From contig NZ_CAJFCI010000076.1 in the NCBI RefSeq assembly GCF_904061905.1, forward strand, positions 62,001-126,000: a stretch of 64,000 nt of DNA, written 5' to 3'. A program made the position numbers and the translations under genes. The notes under the pieces were generated by a model that saw nothing but the letters and a program-made list of their open reading frames with translations, had not been told where the DNA came from and did no database searches. The stretch's first letter is position 1; each line of letters starts with the position of its first letter. Shown here in pieces: positions 41,583 through 50,393 of this stretch. This DNA comes from Zestomonas carbonaria. GTDB taxonomy: Bacteria; Pseudomonadota; Gammaproteobacteria; Pseudomonadales; Pseudomonadaceae.

Positions 41583-41768
41583 GTGCTGATCCGTGACCGC
41601 GTCTATTGCGACCTGTGCCTTGCCCCGATGGGGCAGGTGTACGGCCAGCCCGCTGATGGCAGCGGCTGGGCGGCCGCGTTTGGCATGGCTCCCGACTATG
41701 CCGTCTGCCCGGACTGTCTCGAAGCCGAGTGCGAACCGGCTTCCGAGGCGGCTCCGGAGCACAACTGA
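41583..41768 (+). CDS. Small CxxC-rich phage protein
   Basis: This 61-aa protein starts with GTG and has two CxxC pairs (CDLC and CPDC) that could bind zinc. It is 14 bases after the ssDNA-binding gene. Function unknown; the position corresponds to a small gene in Pf4. Confidence 0.6.
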   Translation: MLIRDRVYCDLCLAPMGQVYGQPADGSGWAAAFGMAPDYAVCPDCLEAECEPASEAAPEHN

Positions 41769-41778
41769 GGGGAGCGCT

Positions 41779-41898
41779 ATGGGCTCGCTCGAAAGCTATC
41801 TGGCCAACGTCACCTTGGGCGACCTGTGGGCCCTCCAGTTCATTCAAGGGATGGTCTATCTGGCCGCCCTTGGCCTCATTCACGGGCATCAGAGGTAA
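41779..41898 (+). CDS. 39-aa phage membrane protein (pVII/pIX-like)
   Basis: This tiny protein with one hydrophobic helix (LQFIQGMVYLAALGLIHG) has GGGGAG upstream of its ATG. Filamentous phages cap the virion with two such small proteins. No direct similarity can be claimed. Confidence 0.6.
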   Translation: MGSLESYLANVTLGDLWALQFIQGMVYLAALGLIHGHQR

Positions 41899-41904
41899 CG
41901 GGCA

Positions 41905-42030
41905 ATGGCTTTCACCTGGGGGCAATACCTCGTTATCGCTGGGCTCTTCATCGGTTCTCTGGGAATAGGCGTCGCCTGGGGGAATTTCCGGCTCGGCTGG
42001 AAAGAAGTAATCGACGCATCAACCAACTGA
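41905..42030 (+). CDS. 41-aa phage membrane protein (pVII/pIX-like)
   Basis: The start ATG 41905 follows the preceding gene by six bases. The product has one hydrophobic helix (YLVIAGLFIGSLGIGVAWG) and a short charged tail. It is probably the second small tip protein. Confidence 0.6.
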   Translation: MAFTWGQYLVIAGLFIGSLGIGVAWGNFRLGWKEVIDASTN

Positions 42031-42041
42031 GGAAACTCACC

Positions 42042-42341
42042 ATGCAAGTGAAAAACCTGCCGGCCGCTGTCGGCCAAGATGTGGTCCAGAAAGGTACCAG
42101 TGTCGGTAAAGCACTGGGTGGCAAAACGGCCTCCGTTCTGACTGTCGCCGCTGCTTCGATGACGGCGGGCATGGCCAATGCGGCCATTACCGTGCCGACC
42201 GAACTGACCGATGTCTTCACCGATCTGGCTACCGCCTTCGGTGTTTTGATGGCGGCCGGTGCCGTGCTGTTCGGCGTCATCCGTGGCGGCATTGCGCTGT
42301 TCAAGATCGCCGGTCGCGTGTTCTCGGCGGCTGGAGCCTAA
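42042..42341 (+). CDS. Major coat protein precursor (pVIII/CoaB-like)
   Basis: This 99-aa precursor has a long leader (cleavage after ANA at residue 47) and a mature 52-residue helix with an acidic front (LTDVFTDLATAF), hydrophobic middle (GVLMAAGAVLFGV) and basic end (RGGIALFKIAGR). That pattern is exactly that of filamentous major coat proteins. About thousands of copies cover the virion. Confidence 0.9.
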   Translation: MQVKNLPAAVGQDVVQKGTSVGKALGGKTASVLTVAAASMTAGMANAAITVPTELTDVFTDLATAFGVLMAAGAVLFGVIRGGIALFKIAGRVFSAAGA

Positions 42342-42345
42342 GCCA

Positions 42346-43842
42346 ATGGCGGTCAAAGTTCCGGGCTTTGCCCGCCTGCTGGTTGCCCTCACCCTTTTGG
42401 GGTGGGGGCAGTTTGGTTTTGCTGAGGATTACTATTGGCAGTACGGCACTTCGCCTAAGTACCCAACTGCTCTTGCGGCGTGTGAGGCTTGGTTTGCTCC
42501 TCATGCGGCCAACTATAGTTTTCGAACTTGGCGGGAGAGTGCCACGACTATTCATTGTTATGCGGACTATAAGAATCAGCCGGGTAACTGGTGGCAAAAA
42601 CAGATCGTTCATCGCTCGGGGACGACATGCCCTCCGGGCACGGAATATGATTCATCGATTCAGGAGTGTGTCACTCCCAAGAATTGTTGGGACCTACCGA
42701 ACGTAGATCGAGCCGTAAAGTGCCCGTTCGTCATGCAGGACGGCAAGCAGGTCGTTCAATGCCCGGAGTCCATCTCTTTTGACGGTTGCTCCTTCGGCCT
42801 AAATCAAACCGAACTAACCAAAAAATGCTGGAAAGAGCCGATCCAGGGTTCTTCCACCGGCCTTGAGAATTGGTGCGTCGCTAACTACTTCGCGAACGGC
42901 CCTGAAAAGCCCTCGGATGATCCATGTCCCTCCGATGGCTCCTGTTCGCCGTGGGACCAGCCTACTCCGGGTGCCAACTGCGTGATGGTCAACGGTCGCG
43001 AGGTTTGCCGCGACCCTAACGACAATGAGTGCATCAAGGTCGATGGCTCCAATAAATGCATCATGGACGAGATGCAGTGCAACTACGTGAACCTCGTTCT
43101 CCAGTGCACCGTCGGCGACAAGCCGCAACGCAACTGCGCCTACCACAACGGTAAACAGGTCTGCACCGACCCGAATGACCCCAACAAGCTGATCGACGAG
43201 AACTCTCCCGACCATCCCAAGAACGGCGGCAACGCCGATGGCGACGAAACCAATGATCCCAAAGAGCCGGGCTCCGAAGGCGGCACCGCCCAAGATGGTG
43301 ATGCGGCCGCGACCAATGAGGCGATCAAGGATTTACAGGACGGCCTGGGCGGGAAGATCGACAAGACCAATTCGTTGCTCGAGCAGATCAAGAAGGGGCT
43401 GCTGGGGGATGACTACAGCTCTGATGCCGAATGGACCGACGAAGGGGCCAAGGCATCGGGGGAAGGTGCGGGTGGCCAGATCGCCTCGGCACTCGATACG
43501 GCAGTCGATGAGGCGCTGGAAGGCTCGGAAGCCGAACTCAAGGATGCCCTCGACGCCTTGCCGGGCACTGTCGAGGGCTGGTTTGGGGTAGGTGGTGAAC
43601 GGCTAGCCGGGGTGGGTGTGTTGGACAACCTGTTCCCCTCGGCGGTGGGCTGTTCCGACTACAGGGTCAATGTCGGCATCCCGCGCTATAGCTTCACCCT
43701 GGTGGTGCCCACCTGCGAACTGAGCCGCGTCAAGCCGCTACTGGAGTGGTTGCTGTGGTGCCTGACGGCGGTGGGCGTCTGGAACATCTACATGTCTGGC
43801 CTGCGGCTTGAAAACGCCAAGGCGATTCGAGGGGGCTTCTGA
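42346..43842 (+). CDS. Minor coat/adsorption protein (pIII/CoaA-like)
   Basis: This 498-aa protein has a signal peptide (residues 1-26, ending GFAED), many cysteines in the N-terminal half (receptor-binding), an acidic Asn/Asp/Gly-rich linker (residues about 270-350) and a C-terminal membrane anchor (LLEWLLWCLTAVGVWNIYMS). This layout matches Pf4 CoaA and Ff pIII. It would bind type IV pili or another receptor. A GGAG site precedes ATG 42346, and the stop overlaps the next start by one base. Confidence 0.88.
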   Translation: MAVKVPGFARLLVALTLLGWGQFGFAEDYYWQYGTSPKYPTALAACEAWFAPHAANYSFRTWRESATTIHCYADYKNQPGNWWQKQIVHRSGTTCPPGTEYDSSIQECVTPKNCWDLPNVDRAVKCPFVMQDGKQVVQCPESISFDGCSFGLNQTELTKKCWKEPIQGSSTGLENWCVANYFANGPEKPSDDPCPSDGSCSPWDQPTPGANCVMVNGREVCRDPNDNECIKVDGSNKCIMDEMQCNYVNLVLQCTVGDKPQRNCAYHNGKQVCTDPNDPNKLIDENSPDHPKNGGNADGDETNDPKEPGSEGGTAQDGDAAATNEAIKDLQDGLGGKIDKTNSLLEQIKKGLLGDDYSSDAEWTDEGAKASGEGAGGQIASALDTAVDEALEGSEAELKDALDALPGTVEGWFGVGGERLAGVGVLDNLFPSAVGCSDYRVNVGIPRYSFTLVVPTCELSRVKPLLEWLLWCLTAVGVWNIYMSGLRLENAKAIRGGF

Positions 43843-44213
43843 TGCCATTCATCATCGGCTTCCTGCGGACTATCGTCTCGGTCGTCTTCAAGCGCCTCTC
43901 GGCGTGGCTCGTCGGCCTGTTCACGGCACTGGCCGGGCCGCTGATCTCCGCCTTCCTCAAGCTGTTCTCCAGGCTCGGGAAGGTCGCCCTGGTGATTGCC
44001 GCGATTACTCTGGCTGTTGGCCTGTTCACTGGCGCGGTGGATTTGGTCTTCGGCCAGATTGCTTCCAACGCTCCTGATGATCTGGTTGCCATTGGTCGCA
44101 TGCTGCTGCCGGGCAACCTCTCCATCTGCATCGGCATTCTGGTTCTGGTGCGGGTTAAGGCGCTGATCTTCTTCTGGGTCGTGCGCCTCTCCGAGAAGTT
44201 CGAGAACGCCTAG
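43842..44213 (+). CDS. Virion-tip membrane protein (pVI-like, DUF5455)
   Basis: This 123-aa hydrophobic protein has three helices. It resembles the DUF5455 family at the same position in Pf4 (between adsorption protein and Zot). It starts by a TGATG-type overlap with the preceding stop. It probably helps release the virion from the membrane. Confidence 0.82.
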   Translation: MPFIIGFLRTIVSVVFKRLSAWLVGLFTALAGPLISAFLKLFSRLGKVALVIAAITLAVGLFTGAVDLVFGQIASNAPDDLVAIGRMLLPGNLSICIGILVLVRVKALIFFWVVRLSEKFENA

Positions 44214-44215
44214 CC

Positions 44216-45331
44216 ATGGCCGTCTATATCGTCACCGGCAAGCTGGGCGCCGGCAAAACCCTGCTGCTGATCTTGCGGATACTTCACTACCTGAAGAGCG
44301 GTCGGCGGGTCGCAGTGAATGTCGATGTGCGCATGGACAAGCTGTGCAAGCCGCACAACCGATACTCCCGGCTCGTGCGGCTGCCCGACCTGCCATCCGC
44401 TGATGACCTGATCGGCCTGGGCGTGGGTTGCGAGGAATACAACGAAGAACAGTTCGGCGGCATCTTCCTCGATGAGGCGGGCGTCTGGCTGAACTCCCGC
44501 GACTGGAACCAAGGCGGCCGTTCCGACCTGCTCAAGTTCTTCCTGTTCCTGCGTAAACGCCGCTGGGACCTGTGGTTGTGCGTGCAAAACGTCAACGTGA
44601 TCGACAAGCAGGTGCGCGAGTCCATCGCCGAGCATGTCGTCTACATCAACCGTTGGGACCGCCTCAAGGTGCCGTTCCCCTTCCGCCATATCGGTCGCCT
44701 GTTGACCCTTGGCATCTGGAAAGGCCGGCTCCCCAAGATGCACCAAGCCATCGTCAAGTACGGCGCCAAGTTCAACAGCCCGAAGGTCGATGACTGGTTC
44801 TACCGGGGCGAAGAGTTCTACTCCTTCTACGACACCACCCAGGAATACAACAAGGACTACGACAAGGGCGCCTATTCCATGCTGCCGCCCGGCTACTGGC
44901 GGCGCGTTCTCCCGGCTGCACCGCGCAATGTGGGGTTTTACATGCGAGCCACGAAAATTTTCTTCCGCCGCACGCGGATCCTCAACGCCTTCTTCCTCGG
45001 CGGCTTGGTGGCGCTGCTGATCTGCCTGCCGGTGTTCTCCGGCATTGCGGTTTCTCGCCAGTACGCGCAATCGGCTCCCGCCGGTGTTGCCGCGTCTGCT
45101 TCTGGCTCGACTGCATCGGCATCGACTAAAGCGTTGGCCGAGGAATTCCCCGACCTGCGCATTGCCACCTATGGCCGCCTCTCGGGGCAATCGCACTACG
45201 TCTTCCGTGATGCCTCGGGGCAACGCATCAACGCCGACGATCTGCTGGTCCGCGATGTGACCGTCAAGGATCGCGGCCCCCGTGAAGCCCTGCTGGTCCG
45301 GGGCGATGACTTCCTCTCCGTTTACAGGTAA
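44216..45331 (+). CDS. zot: Zot-domain assembly ATPase (pI-like)
   Basis: This 371-aa inner-membrane protein has a Walker A GKLGAGKT (residues 8-15), Walker B region FGGIFLDEAGVWL and one transmembrane helix (ILNAFFLGGLVALLICLPVF, about 265-285) with a periplasmic tail. It is the morphogenesis ATPase that drives extrusion. It lies two bases after the pVI-like gene and six bases before the secretin. Confidence 0.93.
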   Translation: MAVYIVTGKLGAGKTLLLILRILHYLKSGRRVAVNVDVRMDKLCKPHNRYSRLVRLPDLPSADDLIGLGVGCEEYNEEQFGGIFLDEAGVWLNSRDWNQGGRSDLLKFFLFLRKRRWDLWLCVQNVNVIDKQVRESIAEHVVYINRWDRLKVPFPFRHIGRLLTLGIWKGRLPKMHQAIVKYGAKFNSPKVDDWFYRGEEFYSFYDTTQEYNKDYDKGAYSMLPPGYWRRVLPAAPRNVGFYMRATKIFFRRTRILNAFFLGGLVALLICLPVFSGIAVSRQYAQSAPAGVAASASGSTASASTKALAEEFPDLRIATYGRLSGQSHYVFRDASGQRINADDLLVRDVTVKDRGPREALLVRGDDFLSVYR

Positions 45332-45337
45332 CGAACC

Positions 45338-46708
45338 ATGAGCGATAGGGAACAAACCTGGACGTGCGTTTACTTCGCCGCCCTGATAGCGATCCTGATG
45401 GCGGTCACCACGCTGTTTTCTCCGGCTGCCCGGTGTGCGGAGCGCGTGGAGCTCTACGATGCCACTCTGCAAGACTTCGTCGAGTGGGCTTCGCTCAAGC
45501 TCAACAAGTCGGTGGTGGTGGGCTCCGACATCAGTGGCGCACCGATTAGCATCTTTGCCACCTTCGAAGGGGCCGAGCAGCTTCAGGCGCTGATTGAAAA
45601 CGCGGTGACCTCTGCCGGTTACCGCTTCGCGGCGCGTGGCGACACCTTACTGATCAGCAGCCAGCCGATTCCCGAACCGCTGGACCTCAAGACGCGGGTT
45701 TTCCAGCTTCAGCACCTGCAGTCCGATTTCGCCTACCAGTCGATTGTCGACGTACTGCGCTCCCGCCAGGACGAAACCGAACGGGGCTCCACGTCCATCA
45801 TGGCCACGCCGTCGCCGACCTCCAACGCTGTGATCGTCACGGCCACTGAACAGCAGCTCGACATCGTCGATAGCATCCTCGGCGAGATCGATAAGCCACG
45901 TCGCCAAGTGGTGATCACCGCGGTGGTGGCGGAACTGGCCGATTCCGATTTCGATGCGTTGGGTCTCAACGTCGGCCTCGATGACAAACGTATCGAACTG
46001 GGCGGCATCAGCCTGCGCGGTTCCGATGTATCCGACCTGGGGTTCAGCCTGACCTTCTCCGGTCCGACGCTCTCGGCCTTCCTGCAAGCCGTCAAGGTCA
46101 CTGGTAACAACCGCATCCTCTCCACGCCCCAACTACTGACCCTGAACCGCGAACCGGCCTCCATCGTCGTCGGTCAGAACGTGCCTTTCATCACCGGGCA
46201 AACCACCAGCGGCTCTACACCGGCCTCCGATCCGTTCCAGACCATCGTCCGCCAGGATGTGGGCGTCTCGCTCGACGTAACGCCGTTCATCACGCCTTCC
46301 GGGGCTATCGAATTGCTGGTCGATCAATCGGCTTCCAGCGTCTCCGACGACAAGAGCGCCGCCGACATCATTACCAATACGCGGCGTATCTCCACCAAGG
46401 TCCAGCTACCGGATGGCGGCGGGCTGCTCCTGGGTGGGTTGCGGTCGGAACAGACCGACCGTTCCGAATCCAGGGTGCCTTTTCTCTCCGATATCCCCCT
46501 GATCGGCCCGGTGTTCCGCTCGACCTCTGAGCGCAGGCGGGGAACCAACCTCGTCGTGTTGCTGACCGCCTCGATCCACAAACCGAGTGATGGGGTGGCT
46601 GTGCCGGATGCAGTGCGCTCGCTTGTGCCGCAAGCGGCCGAGCAGGTGCGCGGACACTTCGGCGCAGCCGGTGGGGCCGCGCACCTGGCCGGCCGCGCGG
46701 CCCCGTGA
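45338..46708 (+). CDS. Phage-encoded secretin (pIV-like outer-membrane channel)
   Basis: This 456-aa protein has a signal peptide (ending ARCAERVEL), N-terminal secretin repeats (residues 35-190), a C-terminal secretin domain (ATPSPTSNAVIVTATEQQ, VGQNVPFITGQ, VPFLSDIPLIGPVFRS) and a short Gly/Ala tail. It would form the exit pore. Well-known Pf phages such as Pf4 are not known to encode a secretin between Zot and Rep, whereas Ff phages encode pIV. The gene may reduce dependence on host secretins. Confidence 0.92.
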   Translation: MSDREQTWTCVYFAALIAILMAVTTLFSPAARCAERVELYDATLQDFVEWASLKLNKSVVVGSDISGAPISIFATFEGAEQLQALIENAVTSAGYRFAARGDTLLISSQPIPEPLDLKTRVFQLQHLQSDFAYQSIVDVLRSRQDETERGSTSIMATPSPTSNAVIVTATEQQLDIVDSILGEIDKPRRQVVITAVVAELADSDFDALGLNVGLDDKRIELGGISLRGSDVSDLGFSLTFSGPTLSAFLQAVKVTGNNRILSTPQLLTLNREPASIVVGQNVPFITGQTTSGSTPASDPFQTIVRQDVGVSLDVTPFITPSGAIELLVDQSASSVSDDKSAADIITNTRRISTKVQLPDGGGLLLGGLRSEQTDRSESRVPFLSDIPLIGPVFRSTSERRRGTNLVVLLTASIHKPSDGVAVPDAVRSLVPQAAEQVRGHFGAAGGAAHLAGRAAP

Positions 46709-46776
46709 CGTCCCTGTAACACGTCAGATAAACCAGAAAACACAGTTTCGATTCGTCGCAATTTGGAGCAGTAGAC

Positions 46777-48054
46777 ATGAAGGCAAAAGATCAGATTCGG
46801 GTAGATCGTCAGTTCAATGAAGACCCGAAAGGTCGGGTGTTTTTTGATGATACGACGGCGAAGATTACTGACCTGAGCAACGTTCGGTTGCTTCGTTGCG
46901 GTGTCGATACGGTTCGCCAGTTGTACCGGGGTTTGATCCGCCCTGAGATTCTGGTCCTGTTTGAGAAACCGGGCGAGATCGTCAACTTCGCAGGGGAGCG
47001 CTGGCACGCAGGACGAGTGGGACGTGACTCGGGCTATCAGTACAAGCTCCAGAACGCCGATTTGGGCTTCATCCTGTTGGTGAAGAATTTCAACTTCAAG
47101 CTGGATAGAGTTGGCCCTCACCTCAAGATCGAAGTGTCGCCTCATGCTATCGACGCACTGAGTCCGGAGCGGCTTCAGGCCCGCATGGATCACTATGCCG
47201 ACCAGCTAATGACTCACGTCGAGGTCAACCAGTGTGCCGTCCATCTGGCCTTGGACCTTCAAGGCTGGAAGCCTTCGGCCGATCTGGTCGCCCATATGCA
47301 CTGTCGGGCCAGGACGCATCGGGACATTTCTGGCATCAATGAACTGCACTGGACCACCAAGGCGGCCGTTTATGGGCGTGGTGAAACTCATATGTTTGGT
47401 TCGGCCAACGGCATCCAGCTCGCCATTTACAATAAGACCGAGCAGGCCAGGGCCACCGACAAGCTGGATTTTTGGGAAGCGATCTGGAAGCGCCGAGACA
47501 GCTTCGACGACAACGATCCGGAGAACTACAACTCGGACGAAGACGTGTGGCGTATCGAGCTGCGCTATCACCATTCCATCGTTCAGCAGTTCGCCAGCGG
47601 CTCCCTGGACGTGAATACCGGCCTGCCCATTGATACCCGCACTTATGCGGCTTTTTCGGCACATCTGGACGGCCTGTGGCGCTATGGGTTGGGGCAGTTC
47701 AAGCTGCTGGCCCGCCCTGGCCGATTTGAGCCGATCTGGACCTTGATCCGTGATGACGTGACGGTCGATGTACCAGTCGATTCGTTGCTCGATGAAACCG
47801 AATACAAGCGCTATCACAAGACCAGCAAGGGGTTCTCGGGAAAGAACGTCGAGCTCTTCCTGGGTAACTTCGTCAGTCTGCTGGCGAGGGAAAGGGTGGG
47901 TGCAAAAAAGGCGTTTGACCGGCTGCAAACCTGGGAGTGTTGGCCGGTTATTCGTGACCATTACGCCGCCAAGGAAATGAGCGAGCACGACATCTACAAG
48001 CACATCAAGAATCTGCTTGAAGAGCGGCATGTGCGTTGGGGGCGGGCTGTATAG
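46777..48054 (+). CDS. Phage replication initiation protein (Rep, Pf PA0727-like)
   Basis: This 425-aa protein matches the Pf-phage replication-initiator layout (middle region WRIELRYHHSIVQQFASG, tyrosines in YKRYHKTSKG). It would nick the origin for rolling-circle replication. GGAG lies eight bases upstream of the ATG. It ends directly at the integrase start with no gap. Confidence 0.85.
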   Translation: MKAKDQIRVDRQFNEDPKGRVFFDDTTAKITDLSNVRLLRCGVDTVRQLYRGLIRPEILVLFEKPGEIVNFAGERWHAGRVGRDSGYQYKLQNADLGFILLVKNFNFKLDRVGPHLKIEVSPHAIDALSPERLQARMDHYADQLMTHVEVNQCAVHLALDLQGWKPSADLVAHMHCRARTHRDISGINELHWTTKAAVYGRGETHMFGSANGIQLAIYNKTEQARATDKLDFWEAIWKRRDSFDDNDPENYNSDEDVWRIELRYHHSIVQQFASGSLDVNTGLPIDTRTYAAFSAHLDGLWRYGLGQFKLLARPGRFEPIWTLIRDDVTVDVPVDSLLDETEYKRYHKTSKGFSGKNVELFLGNFVSLLARERVGAKKAFDRLQTWECWPVIRDHYAAKEMSEHDIYKHIKNLLEERHVRWGRAV

Positions 48055-49065
48055 ATGGCAATCGAGCCGCTACCGGATGGCCGCTGGAAAGTCGATGTTG
48101 AGCCTATCAAGGGCAAGCGATTTCGCAAGACGCTCAAGACCAAGGCTGAAGCGCTGCGCTTCGAAGCGACCTGCCGCGCTAAAGTAATCGACAATCCGGA
48201 ATGGTCACCCAAGCCAAAGGATCGTCGCCGACTCTCCGAGCTGATTGCGCTTTGGTATGACCTTCATGGTATGTCTCTTTCCGATGGCAAACGTCGCTGT
48301 GCCATCTTGAAAGAAGCGGCTAGCGCCATGGGTGATCCTGTCGCCTTCAAGCTCACTGGTGCCAACGTTGCGAACGTTCGAGCTCAGTGGATGGCCGAGG
48401 GGGTTGCCGGGAAGACGCTGAATAACCGGCTGGCCTATCTCAAGGCGGTCTATAGCACCCTGCGCAAACTCGATGTCATTGACTACGAATGCCCATTCCA
48501 CCAGCTACAACCGATCAAGTTGCAAGAAAGGCCATTGTCCTTTCTCTCTCTGGAGCAGATCGACGAATTGCTCAAAGCCCTGGATGAGCGTGAAACCTCC
48601 CCTCACCCGCCGATGATTGCTCGCCTTTGTCTGGCAACGGGTGCACGTTGGGGTGAAGCTGAAGCGATAGGCCCGGACAGGCTCAAGGGGCATGCGGTGG
48701 TGTTCGCCAATACCAAATCGAAACGGGTCAGAGTGGTGCCCATATCGGCCAGTCTGGCTAAGAGCCTAAAATCCCATTGGGCTAAGCATGGCCAGTTCAC
48801 GCACTGCATGGAAACCTTCCGCCGTGTGCTGAACACAACTGCGATCAAGCTACCGGATGGACAAGCCAGTCATGTACTGCGCCATACCTTCGCCAGCCAC
48901 TTCGTCATGCGCGGGGGAAACATCCTGGTCTTGCAGCGCATCCTCGGCCATTCGTCGCTGACAATGACCATGCGCTATGCGCATTTGGCACCGGACCATT
49001 TGCAGGAAGCCGTCCAGCTTAATCCTTTCGACGGTTCTTCGACACCTGTCAGGGGCGGAAAATAA
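48055..49065 (+). CDS. Tyrosine integrase of the prophage
   Basis: This 336-aa integrase shows R198 (TGARWGE), H273-x-x-R276 (HVLRHTF), H299 (LGHSS) and nucleophile Y308 (MRYAHL). It integrates at the 3' end of tRNA-Ser. The gene directly follows rep and lies next to the right att site, as in Pf4. The N-terminus has a SAM-like arm domain. Confidence 0.95.
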   Translation: MAIEPLPDGRWKVDVEPIKGKRFRKTLKTKAEALRFEATCRAKVIDNPEWSPKPKDRRRLSELIALWYDLHGMSLSDGKRRCAILKEAASAMGDPVAFKLTGANVANVRAQWMAEGVAGKTLNNRLAYLKAVYSTLRKLDVIDYECPFHQLQPIKLQERPLSFLSLEQIDELLKALDERETSPHPPMIARLCLATGARWGEAEAIGPDRLKGHAVVFANTKSKRVRVVPISASLAKSLKSHWAKHGQFTHCMETFRRVLNTTAIKLPDGQASHVLRHTFASHFVMRGGNILVLQRILGHSSLTMTMRYAHLAPDHLQEAVQLNPFDGSSTPVRGGK

Positions 49066-49099
49066 AAAGCCCCGAAAACTTCTTGGTTTTCAGGGCTTT
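49064..49099. terminator. Bidirectional terminator between integrase and tRNA-Ser
   Basis: AAAGCCC-C-GAAAAC and GTTTTC-A-GGGCTTT form a 13-base stem with one mismatch. It has T-rich ends in both directions, so it can stop the integrase message and the tRNA transcript. Confidence 0.85.
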
Positions 49100-49107
49100 A
49101 TATATCT

Positions 49108-49135
49108 GAAAGTGGCGGTGAGGGAGGGATTCGAA
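49108..49135. repeat. Right att site of the prophage, inside tRNA-Ser
   Basis: This 28-base copy overlaps the last 23 bases of tRNA-Ser. The tRNA stays intact after integration because the phage supplies an identical 3' end. Confidence 0.92.
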
Positions 49136-49202
49136 CCCTCGATACAGTTTCCTGTATACACACTTTCCAGGCGTGCTCCTTCAACCGCTCGGACACCTCA
49201 CC
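49113..49202 (-). tRNA. tRNA-Ser (anticodon GGA)
   Basis: The 90-nt gene folds with a seven-base acceptor stem (GGTGAGG with CCTCACC), a long variable arm (GTATACAGGAAACTGTAT) and encoded CCA. The anticodon GGA is at 49166-49168. It is the integration target of the prophage. Confidence 0.97.
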
Positions 49203-49451
49203 GGATCTCGCTGGACCATCAGGTCCGTCGAGGCGCGCTAATCTAGCCGAACGGATCGCTAAAGGCAAAGTTTTTTTTCAGGAGATTCATGCGCTTAAGG
49301 GAAAGCGCGGAGATTCGCCGCTTCGCCCCCACCTGGCGCCCTTGGGGCTGGTGAATGACCGACCAGTCCGACGGCCTGCTTTACCCGGTGAGGAGGGATG
49401 GGTAACGTCTGCCCACCGCATCAATCACCGCCCAACCTTAAGGATTCCCCC
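49203..49451. other. Promoter region of tRNA-Ser and crotonase leader
   Basis: No gene is seen. A T/A-rich stretch at 49262-49282 on the minus strand fits a tRNA promoter. Confidence 0.4.
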
Positions 49452-50141
49452 ATGAGCGACCTGATCAGCTACCAGTTGGAAGATGGCATCGCCACCCTCA
49501 CCCTGAGCAACGGCAAGGTCAATGCCATCTCGCCGGACGTGATCGCGGCCTTCAACGCGGCGCTGGACCGCGCCGAGCAGGACCGCGCGGTAGTGATCAT
49601 CACCGGCCAGCCGGGCATCCTTTCCGGCGGCTACGACCTCAAGGTGATGACTTCCGGCCCACAGAACGCCATCGACCTGGTCGCCGCCGGCTCCGCCCTG
49701 GCGCGTCGCATGCTCGCCCATCCGTTCCCGGTGATCGTCGCCTGCCCCGGCCACGCGGTGGCCAAGGGTGCCTTCATCCTGCTCTCGGCCGACTACCGGA
49801 TCGGAGTCGAGGGGCCGTTCAGCATCGGCCTGAACGAAGTGCAGATCGGCATGACCATGCACCACGTCGGCATCGAGCTGGCCCGTGACCGCCTGCGCAA
49901 GTCGGCCTTCCACCGCTCGGTGATCAATGGCGAGATGTTCGACCCGCAAAGCGCGGTGGACGCCGGCTTCCTCGACAAGGTGGTGCCCGCCGAGCAGTTG
50001 CAGGCCACTGCGCTCGCCGCCGCGCAGCAACTGAAGAAGATCAACATGACCGCTCACCGCAACACCAAGCTGAAGGTGCGCAAGGCCCTGCTGGAAACCC
50101 TCGACAAGGCCATCGAGCTGGATCGCCAGCACATCGCCTGA
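49452..50141 (+). CDS. Enoyl-CoA hydratase/isomerase (crotonase) family protein
   Basis: This 229-aa crotonase has the CoA-binding loop (GQPGILSGGYDLK) and the oxyanion segment CPGHAVAKGAFILLSADYRIG. Some typical catalytic glutamates are not obvious, so isomerase or thioesterase roles are possible. The start is ATG 49452. It stands alone. Confidence 0.88.
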   Translation: MSDLISYQLEDGIATLTLSNGKVNAISPDVIAAFNAALDRAEQDRAVVIITGQPGILSGGYDLKVMTSGPQNAIDLVAAGSALARRMLAHPFPVIVACPGHAVAKGAFILLSADYRIGVEGPFSIGLNEVQIGMTMHHVGIELARDRLRKSAFHRSVINGEMFDPQSAVDAGFLDKVVPAEQLQATALAAAQQLKKINMTAHRNTKLKVRKALLETLDKAIELDRQHIA

Positions 50142-50393
50142 TCGCGACAGCGGCCCCGTCCTCTCCAGGGCGGGGCTTTCCATTCAGAGTCTCCGAAATG
50201 AGAACTGGCTGGAACTTTCCATGCTTGTACGGTAACCGGGTCTACCGCAGACTGCCTCCTCTCGTCCTCGCGCTCCATGTCCGAGGCCGCATTCCAATCC
50301 AAAACCAGCCGTCTCTTTGCTCGCACAATGCGAGTTCCGCCCTCACCGTCCGCTGAGGAAAGCGGCGGCTGCTCGCATTTCCGGAGGGACCCA
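50142..50393. other. Leader region of the DctP gene, with sigma-54-like promoter
   Basis: No gene is supported. A GG-N10-GC motif is at 50211-50224. An open frame entering from 50277 in frame with dctP starts at an ATG with no ribosome site. Confidence 0.4.
50211..50224 (+). promoter_or_regulatory. Sigma-54-like promoter before DctP
   Basis: TGGAAC-N4-CATGCTT has GG at 50211-50212 and GC at 50223-50224, ten bases apart. Dicarboxylate TRAP genes are often RpoN-dependent. The -12 half deviates from consensus. Confidence 0.4.

Larger units (their letters stand above)
37386..49135. mobile_element. Pf-like filamentous prophage integrated at tRNA-Ser
   Basis: The element spans 11.75 kb between two identical 28-base repeats. 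Gene order from ssDNA-binding protein to integrase follows Pf4 of P. aeruginosa (ssDNA-binding, two small proteins, major coat, adsorption, DUF5455, Zot, Rep, integrase), with an added secretin between Zot and Rep. It also carries mqsRA, two orphan AT-rich genes and a regulatory switch at the left. All morphogenesis genes look intact, so the phage may be inducible. Confidence 0.92.

Noticed and set aside
50277..50393. N-terminal extension of the DctP protein from an upstream ATG
   Set aside because: It would bury the signal peptide behind 39 residues; GGAGG directly precedes the internal ATG at 50394.
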